DNA of 64,000 bases from Nematostella vectensis (taxonomy: Eukaryota; Cnidaria; Anthozoa; Actiniaria; Edwardsiidae): the NCBI RefSeq assembly GCF_932526225.1, contig NC_064048.1, forward strand, positions 3,363,597 to 3,427,596, read 5' to 3'. The first letter of the stretch is position 1; each line of letters starts with the position of its first letter. The position numbers and the translations under genes were made by a program. Shown here piece after piece: positions 25,787-40,000 of this stretch. The notes under the pieces were generated by a model, which saw only the letters and a program-made list of their open reading frames with translations, ran no database searches and was not told where the DNA came from.

Positions 25787-25916
25787 CGTTCAAGCGGCAG
25801 GCAGCTAGTGATAGAGTCGTTACCGCAAACGGCTGAGCAGAAGCATTACTAGAATGATAAAAGTGCTCTCAGAACACCAATAGCTAACCCAGCTAATAGA
25901 ATATAATTAACACTTG

Positions 25917-26252
25917 TTAAAAAAACCAATGGGATACAGATAGCCTACATACATAGTCCAGCGAGCCTGATGTTAAAATAACCAATGGAATACAGATAGC
26001 CTACATACATAGTCCAGCGAGCCTGATGTTAAAATAACCAATGGAATACAGATAGCCTACATACATAGTCCAGCGAGCCTGATGTTAAAATAACCAATGG
26101 AATACAGATAGCCTACATACATAGTCCAGCGAGCCTGATGTTAAAATAACCAATGGAATACAGATAGCCTACATACATAGTCCAGCGAGCCTGATGTTAA
26201 AATAACCAATGGAATACAGATAGCCTACATACATAGTCCAGCGAGCCTGATG
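25917..26252. repeat. 56-bp minisatellite upstream of the 303-aa gene
   Basis: Six nearly identical copies of a unit containing ACCAATGGAATACAGATAGC and AGTCCAGCGAGCCTGATG. The array begins about 130 bp upstream of the start codon at 25786, so it could lie in the promoter or 5' UTR. Confidence 0.92.
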
Positions 26253-29200
26253 AAATATAGCAAACATAGCTAACAAGCATGGTTTCTTTTGGCAGTTTAT
26301 TGGGCTTCTTCAAAGGTCGGAGGGTTTATTGGGATCATTTTAAAGGAGAGAATAGTTTAAATTGGCTCAGTTTTAGCGGGTATCAATAGTTCACTAGATG
26401 CACACACATGATTCTGATTGAAATTTAAACTTTCAAATTTTCAAATACAGACTATGGCTAGGCTATCTAGCGCCCGTAGCCATATTGTCGCATATTTTTC
26501 AAAGTGAACTGTAGGTACATACATTGCGTTCATGCCGCTGGAATAATGCCGATGACTGCGGCTCACCACAGGTTTCCCATCGAGCGAAGTTTCGCCAAGA
26601 AATGGCAGCTTCCCGATGCCGCCATATTTAGTGACGTCATGTCCCCAGCATTTCTCCCGCTTCGGACCTTTGGTATGACTAGCAATGGCAATGTTAGTAA
26701 ATACTCTGGCAGGCCCGTACCCAGGTGGGTACCGCCCACAAAGGCCGAAAGTCCACTTTTGGTTCTCAATAGACGTGCTATTTGTAGACAAAACTATAAA
26801 TCATAAGCTAGATCACTTTGGTATGTAGCCAAATCCGACAATAAACGTCCCGTGATACTGCAAAGGTATTAAAAAACCCTTTTTTTGTTCTTTCGGAGTT
26901 GGTTATATTTTTATTAGAGAACTCGCTCCCTCCCTCCCCCCCCCCCCGGAAAAATTAGGTCCACTTTTCCGGATTTCGCACCCCCCAAAGAAAAATCCTG
27001 GGTACGGGCCTGTCTGTTTAAGAAATTAGCGCCAAATTACTCAATTGACGAGTGAGTTATCGTTAGTAACCACGGTAAAGTTCTTCCATGAACATTGACA
27101 ATGGCAACGTCCAAATTTTAGCATTGATTCATCGGAAACTAAGAAATTTGCATGACTAGGTGAATCGGGTAGCTCACCCCCTCTCATTTTTAAGAACTTG
27201 TTTGTTTCATCGAATTCTTTTAATGCTGATTCTCAATTTTGTACAAAAACCTAGCAGGGGCGAAACTAGCTTTTTGTTTAAGGGGGGGGGGGGCTTGTTC
27301 AGTGACAAAGGGGGGAGGGGGCAATTTTTTGTTACATATGGCTTTCTGGCAGCCCAAAGGAGGGGGGGGTAAACCCCCTAAACCCTCCCCCCCCCCCCCC
27401 TAGATCCGCTACAGCCTAGGGATGTTTTTTTAACAGTTTAAACATCGTTTACTTTCCAATATTGTGTATTAATATAGTAATTTCCAATATTGTGCGAACT
27501 TTCGTAAACAATTTCCAACGGATAAACTACATTATAGCTTCCGGCATTCTAACTAACGCCTTGCAAGAGAGGTGGAGGTGATTTAAAACATAGCCGTAGC
27601 AGTTTGTGGGGCACCTCCCCTCCTTTCCCCCAATGTTTTCTTAACTTTTCTGTATCGTTTCCCACATAATAACTTGAGGCCTGCTACGGCTATGTTGAAA
27701 CCATGTTAGCGCTGGCCAGGGAACATGCTTCAAGGATTTTGAATGACGTGAGCCAGAGGGCGATTGCAGCGTCGGCGAGAGTTCGCAAAATATTTAAAAC
27801 CGTAGCAGGTTTCGAAATATAGGGGGGGAGGGGCGACATGATGGAAAAACATGGAAATGCGCAATTCGAGATTGTTAAAGAAAGACATAATTTCTTACAA
27901 TAGCTATTGGTTCCTTGTATTCCGGAATGATTTTCAAAACACAAATGACGTGAGGCCGAAAGCCACATACCCGGATTTTTAAAATAGTTTTTCCTTGATC
28001 ATCCTTGCGCTATGTATTGGCTCAGGGACCAAAAGCTCAAATTTCAATGACACTTTACAAAAAGTCGCATCAATTTAAAAAAATTCACATTTGATATTTT
28101 GTTTGCTATTACTCACTAAGTACTTAGTTTTTTCCGTCATGTCAGGGGGGGGGGACAATACAGACACATTTAAGAAAATATTTGGGGCACAGGAATGCCC
28201 CTACTGGTTATTTCCTATAATTTTTGTAAATATTGAAGGGGCAAACTGTAGTAATTGATAATTTCCTGACTAAACTTTGTCGAATCTCGCCACTTATGCT
28301 ACATATACAAATATCTTATTACTTATTTTTTTTGGCAAATGGCTTTTCCTTGTTGTACCTACCCGATAAGGGGAAATCTTTCTAGATCTAACACATTCTC
28401 GTGCAGTAAATCTGTAGTTTGGTAAGAAGGAGATATCTCCATCATACATTGTGATACTGAACCCTCCATACTAGGAATTATTCTTTTTCAATCCATCGTG
28501 GAAAAAGTCACGTGAAGACGTTCCACCAATCCTGTTACGTCACCTAAGTGGATAAGTGAGATGATGATTTATCTATTTAAGAGCGCGCGCATGAATAGCC
28601 GAATCTCAGGCCTCATCGACAGAGAAAAAAATTGTTCCCAAAAGTTTTCCCAAAATAAGGTTCGGTTAACTTCGGTAAGCTTAGATTTTTGCATAGAGGT
28701 TCCTTATGTTATGTAAACCAACATATCAAAAAGTGTTTTTTTTTTCTAATGAATCGTCTTCGAGATATGAGGCTTGAAGTGCAATTTTTAAATGTTCAAA
28801 GTATGAATTCTCCTCGTTTTTAGGGAGAAGTCGGGCTCTGATCAGAAATTAAGCCAACTCTGCTCGCTAATATCTAAATTTCATATCTTCTAAATTTCTT
28901 TAAAATTTGAAATTTAGCTTTTGGTAAGAGGAACTCCTTGTACGCGAAATCTTGAGCTTATATATTAAGAATTGGAAAATTTCATGCCATTTTTTTTTTG
29001 CTCTGTCGGCCTCATCTCAGACAATACGGTCAAATCTTCGACCACGTCCAAAAATTATATTATTATTGTCATCAATATTACCATCACTTAAACGCCAGCA
29101 ATCCTAACGCTTTGTGCGCGGCCTTATTTTTACCAGCCTGTTTCGATAATTGATAGTTCAATCGGAACTGCTAGCCGTGAGGCTTTGGAGAAGAGAGGTC

Positions 29201-29556
29201 TCTGATGTAAATGTTCTAGCCTTCTCTTATTCGGGCTTGTTCGGAAATGTTTTGTTTATGAATATTGGGGTTTTTGAGGCGCGCGCGAGGCCGAGGTGCG
29301 CTGGGCGAGGGTACGAAGAAATAGCATTCATTCATTCGGAAATGTTTTTTTTTTTTCGAATATTGGCATAACACATTAATTAAAAAGGAATAAAATTGCA
29401 ATTTGCCTTTATTTTTAAAGCTTGCCATACACATTCCGCGATAACCTTAAAAAAGTTATGTGTACATGTGTACATGGGCCAATCGGAGCTGGTTATCAGG
29501 CAACTTCATTCTGGTAAAAGAAATACTTTCATATTTTTCTAGCATGTTTCAAAATA
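26253..29556. other. intergenic region rich in degraded elements
   Basis: No confident exon. It holds G-runs (27281-27292, 27361-27369, 28145-28153) next to phrases such as AATGCCCCTACTGGTTATTT (28193-28212), repeated in altered form near 57365. An inverted motif, TAGCCGTAGCAG near 27593 and CTGCTACGGCTA near 27680, suggests a small decayed element. A 39-codon plus frame starting at ATG 27703 is open but shows no family. Confidence 0.4.
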
Positions 29557-29809
29557 AGGCTAAGTTCAAACGTCGTTTTCTTCATGAGCCGTATTCAATG
29601 CAAATGCATGCAAATGAATCGAGTCGATTGTTTTATCTTCATATGAATGTATTTGCATTGAATACGGCTCATGGACTTAGCCTAAGTTTCAAACGTCGTA
29701 TTATCCATGAGCCGTACCTCATACATGCAAATGAAGATGAAACAATCGGCTTGATTCATTTAACATGCATTTGTATCAACACGGTAAACGGATAATACGA
29801 CTTAGCCTA
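29557..29809. repeat. compound inverted repeat (MITE-like)
   Basis: A first hairpin has arms containing AGGCTAAGTTCAAACGTCGT and CATGAGCCGTATTCAATGCA paired with the reverse complement ending at about 29685. A second half, 29680-29809, repeats the same sequence in diverged form and ends GACTTAGCCT. It looks like two related elements fused end to end. Confidence 0.75.
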
Positions 29810-29979
29810 ATAAACGCGATTTCCGTGTTTTAACCTGCGTGTTATAAGCGTGTTACTGCGCGCACGATAGTTGTTTCTTGGATAGTTCTATGAATGACAC
29901 GCGTAAGGCCTTTCTCTCCGCATTTCTCTCCGTCCCCTTCCTCCGCTAGTGGAAATAAGCCTAATACAGCTTCCGCGTA

Positions 29980-30148
29980 CAGTAAGCTCTCGCCTTACGC
30001 ACACCAAGCTATTACGTACAGAAATACAATCCCCAAAGAGACCAAAACACAAAGAAATGACTGAAAAATGTTTCCTGTTAATACGGACTCTCGCTATAAG
30101 GGCATTCACCAATTCAGTCCTGAGGGTGTCCGTAGCGAGAGTTAACTG
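29980..30148. mobile_element. pogo-like MITE, family shared with 51702-52384
   Basis: Begins CAGTAAGCTCTCGCC after a TA and ends GCGAGAGTTAACTG. The interior has ACAAAGAAATGACTGA and GAGGGTGTCCGTAG, both found in the copy near 51.8 kb. Non-coding. Confidence 0.7.
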
Positions 30149-30483
30149 TGATCAACGTCCTTAGATCTAATGCGAGTATATGGTTATTCATGTAACCGTC
30201 GACATGTGGCCGTCAGACGCCAAAGAAATATGAGATTTTGGCCGGGGCCTTGCAGATCTCTTGTCACTTTAAAACCTTTTATTTTGATTTCTGAAGTGAT
30301 TAAAATCACTTCTCTTTTAACTCTTTCGTGTTCTGGAAGACTAAAAGCTCCTTGCATTGCCGGTTCTTCGTTTTCTGTTGCATACTTTGGGCTCCACGGT
30401 TTTAGAGTTTTCGAGTCAATATTTATCCAAAGTTATTCGAGTAATACCTTGGATTATCGGGAACTCCGATCATGTCCGCGAAT

Positions 30484-31080
30484 TATCGAGTCCTAGCCAA
30501 CTCCTGTCGTAAGCATTCCGATGTTGGTCGTGTTCCATCAAGTCGTCCGAATTCCTGCCGTAACCACTACGAAAGAACTCGTGATTATTGAGTATTTGTA
30601 GTAAACTCATTCATTACCTTCTGAAAGAACTCGTGACTTATCGGGTCCTTTCAAATTCCTGCCGTAACCATTCCGAAAGAACTCGTGACTTATCGGGTCC
30701 TTTCGAATTCCTGCCGTAACATTCCGAAAGTACTCTTGACTTATCGGGTCCTTGCGAATTCCAGCCGTAACCATTCCGAAAGTAAAAGTGACTTATCGGG
30801 TCCTTGCGAATTCCTGCCGTAACTATTCCGAAAGAACTCGTGACTTATCGAGTCCTTACGAATTCCTGCCGTAACCATTCCGAAAGAACTCGTGACTTAT
30901 CGGGTCCTTGCGAATTCCTGCCGTAACCATTCCGAAAGAACTCGTGACTTATCGAGTCCTTACGAATTCCTGCCGTAACCATTCCGAAAGAACTCGTGAC
31001 TTATCGAGTCCTAGCGAAATTCTTCCGTAAGCATCCCTAAAGTACTCGTTACTTATCGAGTCCTAGCAAATTCCTGCCTT
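30484..31080 (-). repeat. 52-bp array copied from the 3' end of the TMEM138 coding exon
   Basis: About ten copies, degenerate towards 30484. Read on the minus strand, a typical unit encodes [12 protein letters not shown] followed by TAA and then about 13 bp more, the same 12 residues and stop codon that end TMEM138 at 31053. The coding exon itself forms the first unit of the array. Copies vary at a few positions (for example CCCGATAAG versus CTCGATAAG). Confidence 0.92.
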
Positions 31081-34000
31081 AACCACTCCGAGTCTTTATA
31101 GAATCGCGGATCACCCAGTCTAAGTGAAGTCCTCTTGTAGAAATAGTAGTAGAGAACCGCTCCTGTAAAACAAAGGGTCAAAGTTAATGAGATCCGCTTA
31201 CAACCCAAAGGAAAGAAGAGGAATTAGGACTGACTTACAGTGCACTTATCAGCCACAACCTTGTTATTGTTTCATATCAAGAAAATCTAGCCAAAAATTG
31301 TCTGTTTTTTCCAAACGCAGTCACTTCCATATAAGGAAACGGTCACCAGAGTGACGCGCCGTGAATATAAAATAACCATTTGAACTTCTAGTTCATTTTA
31401 TTCTCCACATTGACGGCGCGTCACTCTGGTGACATAGTACTCAAAGGTGACAATATACAGACGAGTAGACGACACAGAGGACGAACCAAATAAATCTGCA
31501 ACTGCAGTGACTAATATACAGAATGCTTACGTGTACTTATCGAAAATTAGCATGACTCTAATAACAATAGAACGATGTGTTCACGAGAAACTACTAAACC
31601 GGCGGCGAACAAAGGGTGTACAAACATATTAACAAAACATCTTGTAACACAAAAATTCAGAGTTTCGCTGTAACAGAAACTAATGTATTCCTTATTTGGA
31701 AAAAAATGCATTATTCTTGCCATTCTTTAAGTTGCCGAACGGCAGGGGCTTAGTAAACGATATGACTTGTAATCAAAAGAGAAAAACAGTGACTGTGACC
31801 ATCTTTAGTCAATGGAGAAAATCTCTGAAAAGGAACTAAGATTCCTTTGTACCAGACCCCAAAACGACAACGCTTTCTTCATATGTCTTTTTATATTGGA
31901 AGGCGCATAATTTGATAAAACCTCTAAATAGCCATTTACCAAACTCAATTGGCTTCCGCCGATGGAAATGGATGCCTTTTCGCACTTGGTACTTTGCTAG
32001 GATGACAAAATGGCGGCTGTCAGAGGCTGTTTTATTCTGTATAGGCGACTTGCACAAAAACATCAAGTGATTGTTTTGGATTGGCAAACCCACGGCATAA
32101 TAAATGTAGCAATGGCTGCGGCAGTAAAAAAATCTTTCAATTGAAATAAGCACTTTCTGATAGAGAAAATGTCTGGCTGATTCGTTAGCGCTGAATCTTT
32201 TTTGTTGTTATTTTGCCGCCAAAAAGTCACGTGATTTCTTACTGCATGCTGCCTGTTTCAGCCATAGAGAAATTTATACTCTAAATTTCAAGTCGCACAA
32301 CTGAATAAAAAAAAGTGTACGTAGTACGTTAATACCCTTTTGGTTGGGTGTCCAGAATAGTCGTGAAGATGGACGAAAGGGCCATCTGACAAAAAAAGGT
32401 CGACCTGACCCGGGCTCGAACCCTGGTCCTCTTGCGTGCGAAGCGAAGGCCGTACCACTGAGCCATATCGCCATTCTCTTTTCAAACTATACCTGATTTG
32501 ACGAGCAGCCGAAGACTTCATGTTTGAGGTGTCGAAAAAGAATCCGACACCTTAAAGTGGCAGTGTCATGGCAAGAGCTCTGCAATAGGTTTCCGGCCCG
32601 GACACAATTAATTTCCGTGAAATTCTAATATTGACTTATGGGCCTTTGGAACACGTGGGAGACTTAAACTCAAAGGAAATGACCACAAACTGTCAATAGA
32701 CATAGTTTTCAATAAAATATTGCATATTATTTTTAACAAGGCAACGACAGCTAAAAGTTAAACAGTTTGTAGACAATTAAAAACCCACATTAAACACTGA
32801 TTACAGACATGCGCAGTACCATGACGCTGCCCCTTTTACATCAAATTTCCTAAAAGCGACAGGAGTCTCGTTTTTCCGTTTCAATAATTGCCAAGGTCAT
32901 TACAATCACAGTTTTCCTTCCACAAATCTCATGCGCTTCTGTAATGAGACTCAAACATATTTGTATCCTAAAATCGTGCCTTCCGTTACGGTATGGCAAG
33001 AGGTAAAATTCGCCTTAACGGGAACTGGAATATAGCGGGCTGATTTTTTAGTCCCTTTAAGAAAAATTCTACAGTAATTTTGAAATAACACACAGAAATT
33101 TCATAAATAAGCAACAAAAATCGTAGCCTGCTACTAGTCCCGTTTATCCGAAGACCGCTGCAGTTAGATGCTTTGATACAATAATTTCAAAGAAAAGTCT
33201 TGACATGCACAGCATGAATGCTTAACAGCCTCTGTTAGCCGCCATTTTGTCATTCTAGCAAAGTACCAAGTGCGAAAAAGGAATCCAGTTTCATCGGCGG
33301 ATTTGGGAAAGCCAGTGCAATATTTTAGATTGTATTTAGTAAATAAAGTATTTAACTTTGTTTTCAGATGGTTATTTTGAGATTTTTACACATTATGTAC
33401 CTTACAATATTAAATGAAAACAATAACAAACGTGTGGCTGACAAGTGCGCTTTAAATATCAGAGCGCAAAAAAATAATTTAGTTGCTTTTGCAGGATATA
33501 ATGCCAGTCATCGACAAATATGAATAATAATCACAGTTTACTCAAAATAAATTGGAAGTAATAATCAATTGTATCTGTTTAATATGATTTCCTTTGGCAA
33601 ATAGAAACCACCTGCACAATACAAAATTCAGCAGACGAAGTTTCAAGCCACAAATCTAAACTTCAGACCAATTCTTCGAGGTATATCACTAAAATATCGA
33701 AAAGACGTCGGACTATCAGGCTAGACATTTCTCAGGTTAACGTTGCTCTTGATGTAACTTTACAACAAGAGGCTACACGCTCTGTTAGACAATAACAACT
33801 TGAAGAGAAAAGAACATGAAAGAAATAGTCAACCATAGGGATTTATCCTTGCAAGGAAACGATAGAGTTTGGCTCTAAAGATGGATGATTGAAGAAACAG
33901 AGAGTTTATAGTTAGATTTATGATCAAGGATCCAAGGTTTTTCCCGGCCGGGACAAAACGGTTATCGAGATAAAAGGGGAAAACAAGAACTAGTGATTAA

Positions 34001-37000
34001 ATCTACAAGTCGAAACTTGACATTGAACGGAAACGTCACAAACTCCATTTCCATCATATTTGGTGAGCCATTGCACCTTTAAAAATAATAGGTTTTATCC
34101 GCATTTTCCAATAATTAAAGGTTGCACTTTGTCCACAAACACCTTTGGCGAAGCCCCGTTTCTTTAAAAAAAAGATCCGCTTCTACTACTTTCACAAAGT
34201 GATCATTTTACTTCCAATGTTTTATGTGAGACCTCGTTTTCGTCGTTTTTCTTATTTTTGTTTACAACTGTTAATTTTCAGTAACTGAAGATTCATCTCC
34301 ATTTTTAGTGAATTTTTGTTTCTTATTATAATAGGTTTTCTCCTATTTCCAGTAACTAAAAGATCCGTCTTCCTTTAATGAAACCTGGTTTCTTTATAAT
34401 AGGATTTATCCAATTTCCAATACAGTAACTGAAGGTTGCAGTTTCCATCATCTGCGGCGGAGCATCAGATCTTTAAAATAATTTCCTGTTAATTCTATCA
34501 GGAATCTCTTATTTCTAGTTAACCAGGATAATTGCTTATCGCCTCGTTACTCATAACATTGGCTTTCCTTTAACTAAAGCAGTTCCGAAATGGAGAAAAC
34601 AGCAAAAAATGACACCAAAGACTTCACACCGCGATACATTCTGGACGTTGCCGTGTACGCTTCCGAGGGCTCGATCATTTTCCTTCTCAATTTCCTCACA
34701 CTGGTGGTGTTCGCCAGCTCTAAGAGGCTAAGGACGCGTCGAGTTCACCTCCTAATGAGCCTAGTCTTCGCTGACTGCTTGGTCGGGATTACTGCCATAG
34801 GGTACGCCGTTATCGTGGCGCGTAAAAAAGCCACGCGCGCCTTCGTAAACGGCTCCATTCAACTCTCAAAGTTCACCCAGTTCGATTCCTTCACGGCGTT
34901 CGCTTCCATGCTAGGTCTCGTTCTGGTTTCTGTGGACTGTTTCGGTGCTATGGTGTTCCCCCTATGGCATCGTAACGCCCAGAGGATACTGTTTTACACA
35001 GGGGTCGCCTTACAGTGGGGTGTGGCAGGGGTGCAAGCGGCCTCCGTCCTCGTCCTGGGGTACAATTATCATCTTCTCGCAAGCTGTCTGTCCCTAGCCG
35101 CGCTACTCGTAATCTGTTTCTGCTATACTTCAATCTTCATCCGGGTCCGATCCCAGAACCGTCTTCACCAGCGAGGCGGGATTCCTGTGGTGCAGAGGCG
35201 CGAGCGGGAACTGGCGAAGACATTGTTTATCGTGACGGTTCTGTCCCTGTTGACGTGGTTACCGGCGGGGCTCTTGATAAGCCCTAGGTTGACTAACTAT
35301 AGCGTATCCACAGTGCGCAAAATCCTACTCGGTTTCACGGCATTACGATTCCTGAACAGCCTGGTGAACCCGATCGTGTATGTACTGCGCATGCGTGACT
35401 TTAGACGCGCATGCGTCAAGCTACTACTGCGGGTGAGCCCACGTGATCAGAGGGGGCGTGGTTTTGAGCTACATCCGGGGACTCACACTTCAAACGGGAG
35501 TGTTGCTCGCCTGGAAGGGGTGGGTAGTGCCATTTACCAAGTGGCAAGTAGGGCCAGTAGCAGCGGAGGCCGTGTGTGACCATATTAGGAAATACGATGT
35601 TACCATATTTGGACATTTTGTATTACCATATTTGGAAATTAGGTGTTACCATATTAGGAAATAAGACAAGGCCATCTAGGGGAACTATGTGTCACCATAT
35701 TTGGAAATAAGGCGTTACCATAATATTTGAAAATTATGTGTAATCGTATTTGGAAATAAGGTGTCACCATATTCTTATTTTTAGCAATTAGACTACAAGT
35801 TTGAGTTTTCTATGAGTCAATGAGTTTTCAATGAGGCAATACATAGTCAAAGAGGCGCGTATTTGACTAATAAAGAACCAGTAGTCTAATGGTTTTAGTT
35901 TAAATCCACTCACATACTTCCCTGTAATAAGTGATGATTCTAATAATTCTCAGTATTAAATAACTGCTTATGTCGCCGCTTTTTTGCTACTTACTATCTA
36001 TGGTTAAAAAGATAGAGAGCACGGGAGCCAATGAAATTGCGAGATTATGTAAGTGGATTTATACTAACATCTTATATACAATCACATTCAAAAATTAGGT
36101 TGCACTGTCGAGAGGAGCACTATATTGAAGGGGGTGTCTCACTTTCCTTGAATATTATTATAAGAGAAGCTGGGGGAGTGAATTGAGTATTTTACTGACC
36201 TACTCTCTGGAAAACGTACAGTGCTTGCAAAGCTTCATTCCAGATGAACTTCTGGGGGTTACCCCATTTCTTGGTCTAAAGGTTGGGAAAAAACAATCAA
36301 TTTTCATACTATACAATATTCATTTTGTAAAAGACTTACACTTTAACTTGTAAAATACAGAACACTGCTACATCAAACTCATATAGCTCAAATTCCATGT
36401 TATTTCAAAATAAGTTACCACAATTTTTACCACCCAATAAACAGCAATTTTGATCATTTATAATCATTACTATGTTTGCTCATTATTCTTCGCAGATGCT
36501 TTTCTTCTATAAAACTATAAGCAGTAAATTATATTAATTTAAATCAACCCTTTATTACTCGACCCCTTAGGATGAGTTTAAACATTATTGCATTAGCCAA
36601 AGAGTGCAGGCTTAATGGTGAACTGGGTGGAAAAGGGAGGCAATTGTTAGTTTTGATAAATGCTCAGAACATTACATTATGTCATTTTTAACCGATAATT
36701 TCCAATTAAAACAGCAGACAAAGTCTTTAGGGAGAACCCAGGAGATTATAAGTATACCTGGCTATATATCCAGCCCATAATGATAATATACTGTACGTGA
36801 TGCATTACACAAAGATAAGCTAAACAACATCAATAAAACATTATCATTAAAATAAAATAATCATTATTTTGAAATGCTCCAATCAGAGCTTCTAATCATT
36901 GGTCGCCCTAAGTTCTTGCATTTTATAGTATATTATTCTCAGTTTTTATGCATTGTTTTGCTGATAAATAATCGAGTCATATTATCATTTGCTTGTGGTG

Positions 37001-40000
37001 TTGGTATTATCTTTATCTTGTCCCAGCCTTGAAGAAAGATAATCAAAGAAATTTTTAAAAAAAACATAGTTAGGCTCCCCCTGGAATTTATGGGCTACTT
37101 CTCCCCCTCCCCATTGAAATTTAAGAGTTTTGGCTCCCCCTCCCCTCAGAATTTCTTCTTTATTGCCATCCCCCCCCCCCTGGAAACTTAGGTCTCTGGA
37201 GACCCCCTCCCCCCTAGGATTTTTGAGGTCCTCAAACCCCCGGGAGCGGATAAAAGATCCATTTAGCCATTTGAAAATAAGAACTTATTATTATATTGCC
37301 CTTGTTCTCTTTATGTGGCATGGCACAAGTTTGGATCATACTCACAAGAATCCATACATGCAGGCCCACAGAAAGAGCAAAGTAGAGCACAGATATTATG
37401 ATAGTGGTCTTGAACTTTCTGATGAGCAGTGAGACAAGTCCTGCCTGGAAGATATATGTGTTGAAGAAGAGAAGGAAGACAACGATGATTGCCAAAATGA
37501 TGCACACATCTTGAATGCTAAAACAACAACAAAAAGATCAAAGACATAATGTTTAGCAGAAAATACGTGGATGGAATCAGTGTTCTGCACATGGTTTCTG
37601 TCATATTCCAGTGAGAAAGACAAAGAGAAAGGGTGGAGGTGGTGGTGTTTAAAGCTCGTCGCATTAATACCCAATAGCCTTCATTTCAGAATGTGTCTTA
37701 TTCCAAAATAACTGAGTTAGCATCACCTCTGGGAGTTCCATTCAAAAGAGTTTTGGTGATGATTGATTATAGAAACTCCACAACTAAAAACCACAGATAA
37801 GTTTATTCTAAAATTAACAGAATTTGGTTCCGGTATCAACTGAAAAGATACAGAGAAATATTTTAGGATGGAATAAGCTTGTTTTAAATTATGACTCTTT
37901 CTGGTATGATGTGATCAAAACCTTAGTGACAGATACCATAAGAAAAAGAAGAGGTAGTTAGTCATCAACATACCCATGACAGAAAAGATCTACTTGGTGA
38001 TACATGCCAAAACATGGGGGTGTTAGGAGTCATCAACATACCCGTGTGACAGAAAAAATCTACTTGGTGTTACATGCCAAAACATGGGGGTGTTAGGAGT
38101 CATCAACATACCCGTGTGACAGAAAAGATCCACTTGGTGATACATGCCAAAACATGGGGGTGTTAGGAGTCATCAACATACCCGTGTGACAGAAATGATC
38201 TACTTGGTGATACATGCCAAAACATGGGGGTGTTAGGAGTCATTATCATACCCGTGTGACAGAAATGATCTACTTGGTGATACATGCCAAAACATGGGGG
38301 TGTTAGGAGTCATCAACATACCCGTGTGACAGAAATGATCTACTTGGTGATACATGCCAAAACATAGGGGTGTTAGGAGTCATCAACATACCCGTGTGAC
38401 AGAAATGATCTACTTGGTGATACATGCCAAAACATGGGGGTGTTAGGAGTCATCAACATACCCGTGTGACAGAAATGATCTACTTGGTGATACATGCCAA
38501 AACATGGGGGTGTTAGGAGTCATCAACATACCCGTGTGACAGAAAAGATCTACTTTGTTATACATGCCAAAACATGGGCGTGTTAAGAGGGGCACCAGAG
38601 GGAAGTAGGTTACAGCATGATAAGTCAATCCTCACATTATTCGGACTAGGACCAAATGGTTGCATTTATTTGCAATTTTTTTTCAAAATGCGACCGAAAT
38701 ATTCAACACTGTGTACAAAACACCTAGGAGGAAAAAATTGACAAAATATATAAGCATGTAACAAGTCCACTGCAAAGGTATTCTCAGAATATGTCTGTTA
38801 ATACAATAGTTTATTTGCGAGAAAGCTTTAAAATAACAAACTACGAATGATGTCTGATACGTTATGTACAATATTTGATTGAAAATATCTTGGTTAAGAG
38901 CTTGAATTAGCCGATGGAAATGGATTCTTTGTGTGAGTTTGGTGGCATTGAGTGGGAACATAAAATTGTGGCGTGATAGTGTGCACTGAGCCACATACAC
39001 GAAATGTGAGTTTGCACACTAGGTTTGAGCTCTGCATACGTACAATTGCCTGACTCTAGAAAATGGGAAGGAGATATTGTCACTCCATATACAGTGAAAC
39101 CAAAAATACACACTGCTGACTCCCTGCTTACTAGAACTGATATTAAATTTTGGTGTATTTTTCAGCCATCTCTACTTTGTGGGAGGGATTTTTATCTGTA
39201 AAAAAGGCAATGAGATTTTACAGATTTTTCCAGAGTTCCCCCATTCTCCCACTTAATATTTTAGTAAAACATCAAAAGATGCACAAGTCTTGGAAAGAGG
39301 GGTGAAGAAAAAACCACAAATAAGTAAGTAATCTATAACCATTTGACCAGTACAACAATGGACTCACTCTTGATATCAGATAGGTTTTGCATTCTTATCA
39401 ATGAAAGTAAGGAAATATAAAACCACAGAAGTAGTTTCAAACCATAAAACAACAAGAAACCACTAGAAAATCAGGAAATTCTAAGCGAGGTCAAGTTGAT
39501 CAAATGAAATCTATGGGAAATTCCATGTTCAAGCACACACACATACACAAAACCTTTGTTTCAAACTTAGGTAAATAAAAAACGGTGAATGTGGTTAGGA
39601 AATAACTCTTGTCACCTGGAATAACTTTACCACTGTTGATGTTTTACCAAAGGCAGAGCCAAACATTGAAATTCTTATTGTTTTATAACAGCTATGTGTT
39701 GTTGAACTCACAACAAAAGAAAGCTTCAGACTTTTGGATGCCCACAGTTTGGATTGACAAACGAATTTACATTAGTTTATATCGCCAAGAACTAGATTAT
39801 GGATGTCTTTTAGAGTTTGCTTGAAAAAAAAAAACGTTGAGCATAAAGATTATTCAGGAAATTATAAAAATAATTTTTCAGTCGCAAATATTTCGCCGGT
39901 TGTGTCAAGTGAACATTTAGAATTTGCTAAATTGGATTAACTATTTGAGCGAGAAGGCGCTACCGGTAACTGAAAATACGACTAGGGATTTTACCATGTT

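Noticed and set aside
26441-26806. Overlapping ORFs of 100-116 codons on both strands
   Set aside because: No family recognised and no fitting splice sites; the surroundings resemble dispersed repeat DNA, so a gene cannot be supported.
32400-32475. Functional tRNA gene
   Set aside because: A and B boxes are present, but the anticodon stem does not pair properly and no acceptor stem is formed; a tRNA-derived SINE fits better.
36200-36204. Stronger-looking TMEM138 exon 3 donor at 36204
   Set aside because: Using it breaks the frame into exon 4; the donor at 36200 restores the conserved [14 protein letters not shown] continuity.
37967-38590. CRISPR-like array
   Set aside because: Units are contiguous 70-bp tandem copies without unique spacers, and the genome is animal; it is a minisatellite.
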